Positions 48,996 through 59,565 of a DNA stretch of 64,000 nucleotides are shown in pieces. Under the pieces are notes generated by a model. That model had not been told where the DNA came from. It searched no databases and worked only from the letters and a program-made list of their open reading frames with translations. The translations under genes and the position numbers were made by a program. The stretch comes from Galbibacter marinus (lineage in GTDB: Bacteria; Bacteroidota; Bacteroidia; Flavobacteriales; Flavobacteriaceae), in assembly GCF_000300875.1 (NCBI RefSeq), contig NZ_AMSG01000006.1, positions 1-64,000 on the forward strand. Direction: 5' to 3'. How positions within the stretch are numbered: position 1 is the first letter of the stretch; the number at the start of each line of letters is the position of its first letter.

Positions 48996-51854
48996 TTACT
49001 GTTGTGATTTTTTATTCAACATTTTAAATTCAAAAGGATCTCTATTGAATAATTGTTGTGCTGTATTCAGAATATCACTCGGTGTGAGAGATTTTATATA
49101 TTCCACTTCCTGTTTCACACTTCTCCAAGGATATCCGCTTTTATAATAATCATGAATTTTCCCACTCACTTGTCTTCCACTAATTTTTTCCGCCTTCATA
49201 GATTGTAATTTTTCATTAATAAATTGTTCTAAAAACTCTACATCAACTACATTATTTTTGAAGGATTCAACAAATTCTTTTACTTGCTGAATTATTTGGT
49301 CTGTATCCTTTGGTCTAGAGCTAAATTCTATAAAAATTTCATTAAATAAGCGAGATTTATCAGAATTGGCGTATACTCCAATAAAATAAGTTTGTTGTTC
49401 TGCTTTTGATTTATATCTAATCTTTTGCATCATTAATGTGCTCATCATTTGTTGTAATAGCTTTAGTTTTATTTCCTCTTTCCAGTTGAGATTTTTATTA
49501 TCTAAAGGTGAAAGGTATACCAACCTTCCTTTTATCTGTTGCATGAACTCAATGGATGGTATAGTTAATGAATAAGATGCCGGTAGATCAACACTTGTTG
49601 GTTTATTTATTGTTTTACATTTCTCTTTTTTATTTGTTGGTAAATTCCCCAAGTATTTTCTAGTTAAAGCTAATATTTTATCCTTTTTAAAATCCCCGGT
49701 GAAAACAAAGGTAAAGTCTTCCGCATTACCAAAGACATTCTGATAAATATCAAATGCCTGTTCCATATCTGTTCGATTTACACTTTCTAATGAATTATGG
49801 TTGTTGGGAAAAAGAGTACCATCTCCAATGATATCTCTAATCTTACTTCTAAACGCATCTTCGTTGATCGTTTTCATAACTAATGATGAACTACTTTTAA
49901 TTTTCCAATCTTTAAAAGCTAAACTATTTTTATTGGGAGCGGTAAAATATAAATACATTAATTGTAAAGCTGTTGTTAAATCCTTAAGTTTTACATTTCC
50001 TTTTATGCCTGCCTCATTATAGTTTATATATGGGGATATTCTTAGGTTTAAATCCTTGTCTCTAAAATATTTTTCCAATTCAAATCTATTCATTCCATTT
50101 ACACCTGAATTCCTTATAATCTCAGTTGAATTTAGAGCCGAATAATAATCTTTTTTTGGAAAACAACTAACCCCTTTAGAAGTAAAGCCATGAAAGCTTA
50201 TATTATCTCGCAGTTTATTACTTATTGAGGACAGTGAATCAAAAGGCTTGAGCACTATTCTCACACCATTATCCAGTTGGTACTCTTTAGCTCCAGGAAT
50301 AGAAACAACTTTTTCTTGAATCTTACTGGGCTTTAAATTTCGTATGGTAGATGGAGATAATAATACTTCGGGAATTCTCAGTTCTTTAAATTCAGATACA
50401 GGTGAATTATTAGCATCTTTAATCCATCTCCTGATTTCCTTTTCCGTATATGATAATGCATGATGGTTCGGAGGAGACAATATTATTATATCAATGTCAT
50501 TTGGATTAGTTTTAATATATTGTTTTATAAATTTATTAAATTCCGTTAAAGTAAGTTCCCTTATCAGTTTGGTTAAAATTGCTTTTTTATTTGATGGTAA
50601 TGCCTTTCTGTAAATGAAGTGGTCTCTGATGTTATTTCTCCAATAATGTATTCCTGTAGTATCTTTTTTATTTAAAGATCTGAGTTGTTTCTTTTTGCCT
50701 TCCATAAACTCCCTTTTAGAGAATCCCTTACTTTTTAATTGTTTTAAAAGCTGTATAGATTCTGAAATAACCTCTTTCTCTGAACCGTCTTCTATCCTTA
50801 TTTGCAAAGCTATCCCTAATGAAAAAGGTTTTATAAATGCTGGAAGTACATAAAAAGAAGTAGCATATTGCTGTTGTTGTTTTGTAATAAGCATTTCTCT
50901 TAATATATTCATGAATAACTGTCGTTTTTGATCATTTTTCAGAACGTTCAAGCCATACACCTCTTCCTGTATTTTTTGGCGCATGTATAGACGCATATAT
51001 ACAGCATCGTCTTTTGAATTTTTTTTTAAAAAAGGATGTTCTTCGCTAATAAATTGTGGAAAAGAATTCCTGTATTCTTCATAATTATTAATTGGAGATT
51101 GTAGGTTTTTGTTAGGTTTGGTCTTAGAAAACTTTTCTTTTATTTCATTTTCTATAAGATCCACATCTTTAATATCACCAATAACAACAATAGCCATTAA
51201 ATCAGTTCGGTACCAATCTTTATAAAAACGTTTAAGAGTTTTTTTCTTGAAATGTTCTATGTGTTTTATAAAATCGATTGGCGGAGTAGCTCCTCTTCCG
51301 ATCATCACACTTTCGAAATCACTAATCAAAGAGTTCGCTAGATATCCCCCCCTTTGTGCTTTTTCATTAATAATTACCCCGCGTTCACTATTAATGTATT
51401 CATCTTTAAACTCTAAATTCCATATAATATCTTGACATAACTGAAAAGCAATTTCTCGTTGCTCTTTTGTGCCAACTGATTCAAAAAAATACTGCGTAAA
51501 ATCAAAAGATGCGCTGCCATTGATTTGCCCTATTTTAAAACCTAAATCTTGCGCTTTTTCAATAGTCATATGCTTGCCTGATTTAAAGGCTATGTGTTCC
51601 ATAAAATGAGCAGACTCGTATTCATTTTCTAATGCAGATCCAGCCTTTATGAGTAATCGTACATCGAGTTGAGAGGATCCGTCTTTTATAGGTTTGATGT
51701 AATATTCGAGACCATTTAATAACTTTCCATGCCGTATACTTCTATCCAGAGGTATCGTATCCTGACTTCCTGATGAATGAACCATAAACATTCCCCCCAA
51801 GAAAAAGGTCAATAAAAACGATAAGACTTCTTTTTTTATGAATTTATTTTTCAT
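48996..51854 (-). CDS. M16 family zinc peptidase (exported, two-domain)
   Basis: 952 aa; signal peptide; HFMEHIAFKS (HxxEH) with downstream ERGVIINE glutamate. Confidence 0.93.
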   Translation of the reverse strand: MKNKFIKKEVLSFLLTFFLGGMFMVHSSGSQDTIPLDRSIRHGKLLNGLEYYIKPIKDGSSQLDVRLLIKAGSALENEYESAHFMEHIAFKSGKHMTIEKAQDLGFKIGQINGSASFDFTQYFFESVGTKEQREIAFQLCQDIIWNLEFKDEYINSERGVIINEKAQRGGYLANSLISDFESVMIGRGATPPIDFIKHIEHFKKKTLKRFYKDWYRTDLMAIVVIGDIKDVDLIENEIKEKFSKTKPNKNLQSPINNYEEYRNSFPQFISEEHPFLKKNSKDDAVYMRLYMRQKIQEEVYGLNVLKNDQKRQLFMNILREMLITKQQQQYATSFYVLPAFIKPFSLGIALQIRIEDGSEKEVISESIQLLKQLKSKGFSKREFMEGKKKQLRSLNKKDTTGIHYWRNNIRDHFIYRKALPSNKKAILTKLIRELTLTEFNKFIKQYIKTNPNDIDIIILSPPNHHALSYTEKEIRRWIKDANNSPVSEFKELRIPEVLLSPSTIRNLKPSKIQEKVVSIPGAKEYQLDNGVRIVLKPFDSLSSISNKLRDNISFHGFTSKGVSCFPKKDYYSALNSTEIIRNSGVNGMNRFELEKYFRDKDLNLRISPYINYNEAGIKGNVKLKDLTTALQLMYLYFTAPNKNSLAFKDWKIKSSSSLVMKTINEDAFRSKIRDIIGDGTLFPNNHNSLESVNRTDMEQAFDIYQNVFGNAEDFTFVFTGDFKKDKILALTRKYLGNLPTNKKEKCKTINKPTSVDLPASYSLTIPSIEFMQQIKGRLVYLSPLDNKNLNWKEEIKLKLLQQMMSTLMMQKIRYKSKAEQQTYFIGVYANSDKSRLFNEIFIEFSSRPKDTDQIIQQVKEFVESFKNNVVDVEFLEQFINEKLQSMKAEKISGRQVSGKIHDYYKSGYPWRSVKQEVEYIKSLTPSDILNTAQQLFNRDPFEFKMLNKKSQQ

Positions 51855-51868
51855 TGTAGTTTGCTAAT

Positions 51869-53263
51869 TTAGTACCCGTTATTTTGTGTCAGGTTAGGAT
51901 TTTTACTTCTTTCTTCTTCAGGTATGGGGTATAAAACATCAGTGTCCTGCCAGGATGTTTTTGTGCCACTTAAAATCTTTGGAGCCATTCCTGTACGTTT
52001 TATATCTAACCACCGATGGCCCCATTCGGTAAATAACTCTCTTTGTCTTTCTATCTGAATGGAGTCCAATAAAGCTTCTCCTGTAATGCCGGAATTTAGA
52101 TTCATAATCAGATCGAGATTTGCTCGCTCCCTTATTTTATCCAGATCTGTAATAGCTCCGGTTAGATTTTCTAGATGAACTTTTGCCTCCGCCCGTATAA
52201 AATATTGTTCTGCCAAGCGCATTACCATAGAATATTCCTTGATACCCTCTGAATCATGAATTCTATATTTAGTTGGATAGTAATAATCTTTGACATCAGT
52301 AGGAAATACACCTAACCAGTATTCAGATCTAATGTCTTTTTTTGAATATAACATCAATTGTTTTTTGGTAATGGCGGTGGGTTGATTAGATTGTGGAGGA
52401 GCACTTGTTAAAATAAAAATTCGAGGTTCATTTGGAATAACGCTTAAGGCCCTACCAGCTGGAGATATTTGCCAAATAGCTTCTTGGCTATTGGCTAAAA
52501 AAACCTGATCTAGGTCGTTTAGTAAAGCATAATTCTCAGTGCTGTTGATTACTTGAGTACTATATGTTTCCGCTTTTTCCCAATCTTCCAGAAATAAATA
52601 TACCCTAGCCATTAGAGCCATTGCTGTATATTTATTAGGTCGTATACGTTCTCCACCCTCATAGGACTCTCCTAAAATAGCAACAGCATTCTCTAAATCA
52701 TCAATTATAGCTTCATATATTTCTGTTTTTTCAGCCCTCGATGCTAAGGCATTTTCTCTGTAATCTGGGGATTGTATTAAAGGTACTTTCCCATATAAAT
52801 TGACAAGGTAGAAATAGACAAAAGCTCGCACAAATTGTACTTCGCCCATTAATTTAGCTTTCATCTCTTCAGATACTCCATTATATTTTCGCAGACCATC
52901 GATTACTGCATTACAGAGGTAAATAATATTATAGGCACTTGACCAAAGAGCTAAATTGTATGAGTTTTCTATTAAGATTTCGCTCTCTTCAAATTCGATC
53001 ATCTCTTCATTTAATGCAGTGGTTTGCAGTTCACCAGCAGATAATCCTCCCAAGAGAGTGACAGAACGGAAATTACCATTAGAAAAATCAGCCTTGAACA
53101 ATTCATTGTATATGCCAATTACAGCATTGTTTGCAGCTTCATCGCTACCGAAAACAGTTTCACTTACAATTTTTTGGTCGGGGACATCTACTTCAACAAA
53201 ATTTTCACAGGATGACTGCATAAAGAAGAAGAAAATGATTATAATATGTCTTGTGTTTTTCAT
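51869..53263 (-). CDS. RagB/SusD family nutrient-uptake lipoprotein
   Basis: 464 aa; lipobox QSSCEN; AEQYFIRAEAKVHL, IQIERQRELFTEWGHRWLDIKRTG. Confidence 0.95.
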   Translation of the reverse strand: MKNTRHIIIIFFFFMQSSCENFVEVDVPDQKIVSETVFGSDEAANNAVIGIYNELFKADFSNGNFRSVTLLGGLSAGELQTTALNEEMIEFEESEILIENSYNLALWSSAYNIIYLCNAVIDGLRKYNGVSEEMKAKLMGEVQFVRAFVYFYLVNLYGKVPLIQSPDYRENALASRAEKTEIYEAIIDDLENAVAILGESYEGGERIRPNKYTAMALMARVYLFLEDWEKAETYSTQVINSTENYALLNDLDQVFLANSQEAIWQISPAGRALSVIPNEPRIFILTSAPPQSNQPTAITKKQLMLYSKKDIRSEYWLGVFPTDVKDYYYPTKYRIHDSEGIKEYSMVMRLAEQYFIRAEAKVHLENLTGAITDLDKIRERANLDLIMNLNSGITGEALLDSIQIERQRELFTEWGHRWLDIKRTGMAPKILSGTKTSWQDTDVLYPIPEEERSKNPNLTQNNGY

Positions 53264-53273
53264 GATATAGATA

Positions 53274-56200
53274 TTATAAGGTTACTTTAATACCGCAGGT
53301 AATAGTTCTTAATGGAGGAACCACACCCGATCCTCCCTGTGGGTCTAAGCCTTTATATGAGGTTATGGTGAAAAGGTTTTGTGCATGTACATAAATCTGA
53401 CCTGATTTTACGTTTATTTTTTTCAGAATATGTTTAGGTAAGCGATACGACAGAGAAATATTTTTTAATCTTAGAAAGGAAGCATCTTCTATCCCCATAG
53501 TACTATTGGCCGTATTGTAAAAAGGGTCTATTGCTAAAAATGATTGTGAAACCTTTTGAATGTTTTCATTATCTCCGGGTCTTTCCCAAGCTTCTAAAAA
53601 TTCTACAGGTTTGTTTCCAGAAAAACCAGGCGGAGTTGCTCTAAATATATGACTCCCGTTAAATTGTTTAATATATTCGAATAGGAACTGTAAAGAAAGT
53701 CCCTTATAACGGATATGGTTATTAATACCCCCGTAATATTCCCTTCCCATATTTTTTATAACTACCCTATCATCATTATTATATCGTCCATCCTCATTAG
53801 CATCCACTATTTGATAAAAGCCAGTTTCTTGGTTAATACCATCATATTGATAAAAGAAGGAAATGTTTAAGGGGTGTCCCACTCGGTATTGGCTAGCATA
53901 TGAGGTATCGTCAATATTATCAAACTCCAGCAGTTTATTCTTTGGAATGGTCATATTTATTGAAGTTTGCCATGAGAAATTTTTACTACTTAAATTCATG
54001 GAGTTTAACAATACTTCCCAACCGCTGTTCTGCACCAACGCGGGTAGATTAGCCTGTACTGAGGTAAATCCTGTAATTGCAGGAAGTGGATATCCTACCA
54101 ATTGATTGGAAGAACGGTTTCGATACCAACTGACCTCCATATTGAAATGATCATTAAGAAATCCTAATTGTAATGATGCCTCTATTTTTTTATTAACCTC
54201 CCAGGAATAATCTGGGTTAAATAGTTGGGTCGGATATAATCCTCCAATACCTTCTGTTGCCTCATACGTATCCAAAAAGCCATAGTCTGGTATCTGATCA
54301 CTTCCAGTGGTACCATAACTAGCTCTTAATTTTCCAAAACTCAAGAAAGAAATATTCTCCTCAATTACCTTCTCACCCGAGAAAATCCAAGCACCCCCTA
54401 TAGCCCAAAAATTAGAAAAACGTCGATCAGAGCCAAAGCGGGAAGACCCATCCCTTCTCCCTGTAATATTTAGGAAATATTTCTTGTACCAGTTCAATCC
54501 CATACGACCAAATAAAGCAGCATAGCGATAATGTATGTTGGCATCATTTGTAATTCTAACTTCCTCAGCTGCATTAAGATTGCTCATTAAACTTTTGTCG
54601 GGATAACCATTTGCCGTTATGCTTAAAAAGTTGCTCTTATTATCCTGGAAAGTCCCACCCATTAATGCATCAATATTTATTTTACCATAAGTTTGATTAA
54701 AAATAATTTGGGGTTCTAATATCCAGGATCGTCTTTTAGAATAGTTCTGATTTACGCCGAGTTTTATCCTCTCCCATCTATTAGGATTGTACCGTTCTTT
54801 ATAATATTTTATTCCATCTTCATTATCTAATTTGGAAAAACCCGTACTAATTTTAAATCTCAACCCTTTTATAATACCATATGAAATATTCAAATTCGTT
54901 AATAGATTATCTGTTTTAATATCCTGTGGTTGTTTCAAAACTGCCAGTGGATTATCTACTGTCCAATTTTCCCAGTTTAGACTACCATCGTCCTTATAAA
55001 TAGGAGGTGCATTTGGCGGAACGGAAAGTGCATAGTTGACAAAATTGGCTCCATTAAACACTTTGTTATTATCTACCCCATAGTTAGCAGAGAAGCTTAA
55101 TTGAAATCTGTTATTATCTGATTTATGGCTAAAATTCACATTTGCCGTTAGTTTATTGTAGTCAAAATCTCCAGGGAATACAGAGCCTAGTTTATTATAT
55201 GAGCCTCCAATCCTATAAGTGGTATTCTCATTACCACTAGAAATTGCCATGTTTATATTGTTAGCGAAGGCTGTACCTCCAAACAGAACATCCTGCCAAT
55301 CTGTATATCGATTTTGATCCCATACCATAAGGTCAGGAGCATTTGTTTCTGTAGGAATGACTCCATCATTTTCAAAGGCTTGTTTTCTCATGGAAATGTA
55401 TTGTCGGGTATTTAGTAGCTTCATTTTATTTGAAACTTCGGATATGCCTGAATACATGTTGATCTCTAATGAGCTCTTCCCTTGATTTAATTTCCCCTTT
55501 TTACTAGTAATCAATACTACACCATTGGCTCCCCGAGAACCATAAATCGCAGTAGCATCCGCATCTTTAAGCACTTCTATACTTTCTATATTATTGAGAT
55601 TTAGGGTGCTCAAAGGGTCTAGTCCTGTTATTGTTAAAGTGCCAGGGCTTTGTATTGGTGCAGAGACAATTGGAATACCATCTATAATATATAATGGATA
55701 ATTTCCATTATCATTGCGGCTGTTTCGTAAACTGTTTTGTCCACGTATTCGTATGGTCGGTGCCAAACCAGTAATTCCGCTTCCTTGTTCTACTTCCACT
55801 CCAGCCATTCTCCCTTCTAAACTCTGGAGCGGACTTACAATAGGTTGTAACTCTATTTCTTCTGAAGTTACTTTTGCGATACTTCCAGTTCGCTCTCTTT
55901 CCTTAACGGTGTAATACCCTGCATTAACAGTGACGGCTTCCAAGTTTGTTACATCCTCTTCGAGTGCCAATGAAAGTTCCTTTGAAGTTCCAACTGTCAC
56001 TTCAAGAGGCTTAAATCCGATATAGCTTAATATTAAAACATCGGTAGGGGCGGCATCCACGTAAAAGTAACCCTCTTTATCTGTGAAAGTGCCATAAGAA
56101 GTCCCTTTGATTTCTACGTTCACTCCGGGAATCGGAATGCCGTTGGAATCCTTGACCTGCCCCTTAACCCGATGTTGGTAATCAGCTAATTCTAAAAAAT

Positions 56201-56303
56201 TGATAGTTTTATTATTTCCGAATAGGGAATAGGTCCCAATAGAGAAGATGAGAAGGAGTACCAATAGTATACACCTATCTCTAATGATATGTTTATTTTG
56301 CAT
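53274..56303 (-). CDS. SusC/RagA family TonB-linked outer membrane protein
   Basis: 1009 aa; carboxypeptidase-like N-terminal repeat, plug motif SIEVLKDADATAIYGSRGANGVVLITSKKG. Confidence 0.97.
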   Translation of the reverse strand: MQNKHIIRDRCILLVLLLIFSIGTYSLFGNNKTINFLELADYQHRVKGQVKDSNGIPIPGVNVEIKGTSYGTFTDKEGYFYVDAAPTDVLILSYIGFKPLEVTVGTSKELSLALEEDVTNLEAVTVNAGYYTVKERERTGSIAKVTSEEIELQPIVSPLQSLEGRMAGVEVEQGSGITGLAPTIRIRGQNSLRNSRNDNGNYPLYIIDGIPIVSAPIQSPGTLTITGLDPLSTLNLNNIESIEVLKDADATAIYGSRGANGVVLITSKKGKLNQGKSSLEINMYSGISEVSNKMKLLNTRQYISMRKQAFENDGVIPTETNAPDLMVWDQNRYTDWQDVLFGGTAFANNINMAISSGNENTTYRIGGSYNKLGSVFPGDFDYNKLTANVNFSHKSDNNRFQLSFSANYGVDNNKVFNGANFVNYALSVPPNAPPIYKDDGSLNWENWTVDNPLAVLKQPQDIKTDNLLTNLNISYGIIKGLRFKISTGFSKLDNEDGIKYYKERYNPNRWERIKLGVNQNYSKRRSWILEPQIIFNQTYGKINIDALMGGTFQDNKSNFLSITANGYPDKSLMSNLNAAEEVRITNDANIHYRYAALFGRMGLNWYKKYFLNITGRRDGSSRFGSDRRFSNFWAIGGAWIFSGEKVIEENISFLSFGKLRASYGTTGSDQIPDYGFLDTYEATEGIGGLYPTQLFNPDYSWEVNKKIEASLQLGFLNDHFNMEVSWYRNRSSNQLVGYPLPAITGFTSVQANLPALVQNSGWEVLLNSMNLSSKNFSWQTSINMTIPKNKLLEFDNIDDTSYASQYRVGHPLNISFFYQYDGINQETGFYQIVDANEDGRYNNDDRVVIKNMGREYYGGINNHIRYKGLSLQFLFEYIKQFNGSHIFRATPPGFSGNKPVEFLEAWERPGDNENIQKVSQSFLAIDPFYNTANSTMGIEDASFLRLKNISLSYRLPKHILKKINVKSGQIYVHAQNLFTITSYKGLDPQGGSGVVPPLRTITCGIKVTL

Positions 56304-56556
56304 AATGTTGTTCTAATAGATTGTTTTTAGTTAATTATAAAGATTCCGATCACCTGTCAAATGCACTGAGAATCTTTTCCTTGTTAGATTAAATTAGTAT
56401 GATGTCTGTTGTATTCTATCTCGTATATGTCTTTGTTTTTAAATGTTTTGTAATAGGGTATTCGTGATCTAAATCCATAATCCTGAACTATAATTTAAGT
56501 GAGTTTTAAACACACTATCATTAACTCAATCATGAATTGTCACTAACAGAGTAGTG

Positions 56557-56584
56557 GTATACTTTTCGATTAAAAAAAGTATAC
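56557..56584. terminator. Terminator-like hairpin upstream of the SusC gene
   Basis: GTATACTTTT-cgattaaa-AAAAGTATAC, 10-bp stem. Confidence 0.45.
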
Positions 56585-57455
56585 GTACATATCAGTCTAA
56601 ATTCCATTCTTCCTTGGCCACTGCTACAATAATGGTATCTGGGCTAAATAGGATTTTTTCTTTTCTTCCGAAATAACCTATATGAAGGTGATACCTGTAT
56701 CTTCTTTAAATAGTGAGATATGATTTCACAATTCAAATAAGTTGATAGATCCTTTGAACGTGATATTTCTATAAAAACCGACCCTATGCTGCAAGACCTT
56801 AATAAAACGACTTGCAAAAATGTTAAATACGGGTTACATTCGTAATCAATGCGACTTGACGAAAAATGTGACCTTTTAATTTCCTGAGGGAAACACGTTT
56901 GGTTACCCAAACATAAGATCGGTACTACCCAACAGATACTGTCGGGAAGATTTTTTTTGTTTAAGTGTGTATAATAGTTTTTTGAAATAGATACGAGAGG
57001 TTGTGACCAATTGGAATCACCAATAGTGATGTCCGCGGCCAGTGGGCTGCGGATAAAAGGTTTTGGCGGTATGTTAAACTTCGTTTTCATAATCATGTTG
57101 GTTATGTAAACGATGTGTACTCGATAAGCAAAGAAAGTTCCTCAATTGGTAAAAAACCAATAAAGCGAGCCTCAATGCTTTGAATGTGGTACCGTCAAGA
57201 ACCGCCACAACCGAAGTTGTGGTTCCCCAAAGACTTACATGAGACCCGCCTATTGGTTTATATCGCGAAGATACAAAATCCAATAGAAAGCGAGCTCACG
57301 GTCTGCTCATAGGGAAAATTGACGGTTTTCATTTATGAGTGACATCGTATTAAGATTGAGTTAAAAACTCTTTCTTCTAATCGTCGCTATTGTTACTGAT
57401 ACAAATATAATGCATAAATCTATAAAAAACAAGAATTAAGGTTTTTATATAAATA

Positions 57456-58040
57456 ATGAAATACAACATAAAAAGTGAATTCGGTAGACAAGCGAAAAAG
57501 TTTAGGTTGAAATTTGGGCTGAGTCAGAAGGAGTTAGCCGAACTTAGTAATATGAGTCCCTCTGAATATGGTGTTTTAGAAAAGGGAATTACAAATTATA
57601 ATGTTGAAAAACTTCAAAGAGTCGCTTCGGTATATGGCTTAGTATATTACCAATTTGGCAATCCAAACTGTGAATTCCCTATATTCAATAAATTACCGAA
57701 TAAAACAAGGAAAGCCATTATTTTACGGGAAAAGCCACTTAGGATCTATAAAGAGAGGTTAATAATTGAGCATTTGACGCTGTTACTAGGTGAATTGTCT
57801 ACAGGTAATGAGTTTTTAATCAAACATTTGCGGACTAATATTAACAAAGAGTATAGTATCCTATACGAGGACGAAGAGATATCGGGAACTATAAGTAAAA
57901 ACTTTTCAGAATACGTTATTAAAACTGATGATCAATATATGACTAAACAAGGTGTTGGAGCTAAACCTTTTTATTATAAATTAATTAAAAGAATACCTGC
58001 TCGAGTTATAGCTGAGGCAAAAGAAAAAGTTGGAGAATGA
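57456..58040 (+). CDS. XRE family HTH protein
   Basis: 194 aa; FGRQAKKFRLKFGLSQKELAELSNMSPSEYGVLEKGITNYNVEKLQRVASVYGL. Confidence 0.88.
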   Translation: MKYNIKSEFGRQAKKFRLKFGLSQKELAELSNMSPSEYGVLEKGITNYNVEKLQRVASVYGLVYYQFGNPNCEFPIFNKLPNKTRKAIILREKPLRIYKERLIIEHLTLLLGELSTGNEFLIKHLRTNINKEYSILYEDEEISGTISKNFSEYVIKTDDQYMTKQGVGAKPFYYKLIKRIPARVIAEAKEKVGE

Positions 58041-58073
58041 TACTACCGATGAAGCTCCTTGTGCCCGTTAGGA

Positions 58074-58304
58074 TCAAACTTTATTATCACCATTAATCGT
58101 TGAGTCATCAATAGGTGTTTTCACCACAAAATGCACCCTATTTTGTATTTTGAGTATCCCTACTTCAAAGACATCTCCATTTTTTAATTCAGCTCTAAAG
58201 CTTTTAGCTATTGGGATTTGACTTTTAAAGTAATATCTTTTTGTTGCCGGAAAATCTTGCTTTATATATGTCATCGATAAAGAATTCTTGTCTTCCTTCT
58301 TCAT
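58074..58304 (-). CDS. Hypothetical small protein
   Basis: 76 aa ORF in an otherwise sparse region; soluble, no recognised family. Confidence 0.45.
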   Translation of the reverse strand: MKKEDKNSLSMTYIKQDFPATKRYYFKSQIPIAKSFRAELKNGDVFEVGILKIQNRVHFVVKTPIDDSTINGDNKV

Positions 58305-58922
58305 TTACTCTCACAGTTACCCTTTTCGTGGTTGCGATAAATGCGTGCGATTCAGCTGTAGTCTATTGTACCTGGTAATCAGGACTCCCAAAGATTAGCT
58401 TCCCTTCTTTGGTATACAGCGAAAAAAGGCGCTGATTAGTTGTCCCTCCTAGACCAGTTCATATTCAATTTTATCCCATAATCCTTTTACATGAAGTAAT
58501 CTGAAAAAACTTCCATCCATATTGCCAGTTATCATGAAACCCTGCACCTACAAAAAGACCGTATCTTGATTTTTGAATAATTACAGTGTCATACGCTTGG
58601 TTTGATGCTAAGGTTTTAGGCTTAAACTTGTGGGCTTTTGCCTAAATATTTATCCAAATTCCAGTTTTTTGCCTCGTTAGCCCCAGTAATTACTGCCCTT
58701 ACAACTTCTTACAACTAAAAGTTGTAATTGATTCGTATTCTTTTTTTGTTCATTGTGAGTGCTTTATAAGTGAAGAGTATTATAGATCTAAACTTTTAAA
58801 AATTGTCGACATAATTAAAAGGAACTAATCTTCACAAATTGGTAGAATCAGTGTTTAACCTGAATGGGGACTATCACATTAAATAACAGGTTGTGATTGT
58901 CCCCTTTTCATAAAACCCTTGT

Positions 58923-59213
58923 ATGATGACAAGACTTATTACTTTAGATGATTTTCAAGAACTTAAAAAAGAAATACGCGAATATTGTAAACAGTCCATT
59001 GCTCTTCAAACCACTGGAGTAACCAGGAGATACCTTAAGTCGGATGAAGTAATGGACTTACTTAGGGTAAGTCCCGGAACACTACAGAATTTAAGGATCA
59101 ATGGAACTCTGTCTTACATGAAATTAGGCGGAACGATTTATTATGACTTTAATGAGATTCAAAATGTAATGGAGAAGAATCGCGTGCAACACAGGCGAAA
59201 ACCAAAACCCTAA
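58923..59213 (+). CDS. Helix-turn-helix (HTH_17/excisionase-like) DNA-binding protein
   Basis: 96 aa; RRYLKSDEVMDLLRVSPGTLQNLRINGTLSYMKLGGTIYYDFNEIQNVMEKN. Confidence 0.85.
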   Translation: MMTRLITLDDFQELKKEIREYCKQSIALQTTGVTRRYLKSDEVMDLLRVSPGTLQNLRINGTLSYMKLGGTIYYDFNEIQNVMEKNRVQHRRKPKP

Positions 59214-59565
59214 ATCTCATTAATACACGCAATACAGCTTTGAGAAGTTCTATTCAGATAGATGATTGTTGAAGTACGATTTAATTTCAATTATATGCGG
59301 TTAAAAACCATCTAAGGATTTGGAAAAAGTAAAGGCTATTGCATTAATGATCTGAAAGTAGAGCCTTCTGTTAGGCTCTACGTGAAAGACCTGAATGTAC
59401 CGATAGGAGAGAAGGTACCATCCAATAAAGGGGTGCGGTACTGTTGTCCGATTAACTTTGTCTAGATTTTGGGGTAACTAGCTTACGCATTTTATATTTA
59501 TTTCAATCCAAAAGTATACCATTTAGGATGCAAGCTATTTGTTCCTTATAATTGAACTACTTGTT

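Noticed and set aside
48996-56303. SusCD operon as a standard glycan utilisation locus
   Set aside because: The only enzyme in the operon is an M16 peptidase; no carbohydrate-active enzyme is present.
56644-57283. ORFs 56644..57096 and 57074..57283 (minus) as real proteins
   Set aside because: No recognisable family, unusual composition, and the upper one overlaps the hairpin-rich leader; listed only through the RNA-structure finding.
59358-59381. GTAGAGCC-ttctgtta-GGCTCTAC hairpin as a tRNA or att site
   Set aside because: No cloverleaf and no integrase nearby; only an 8-bp stem, possibly a terminator after the HTH_17 gene.
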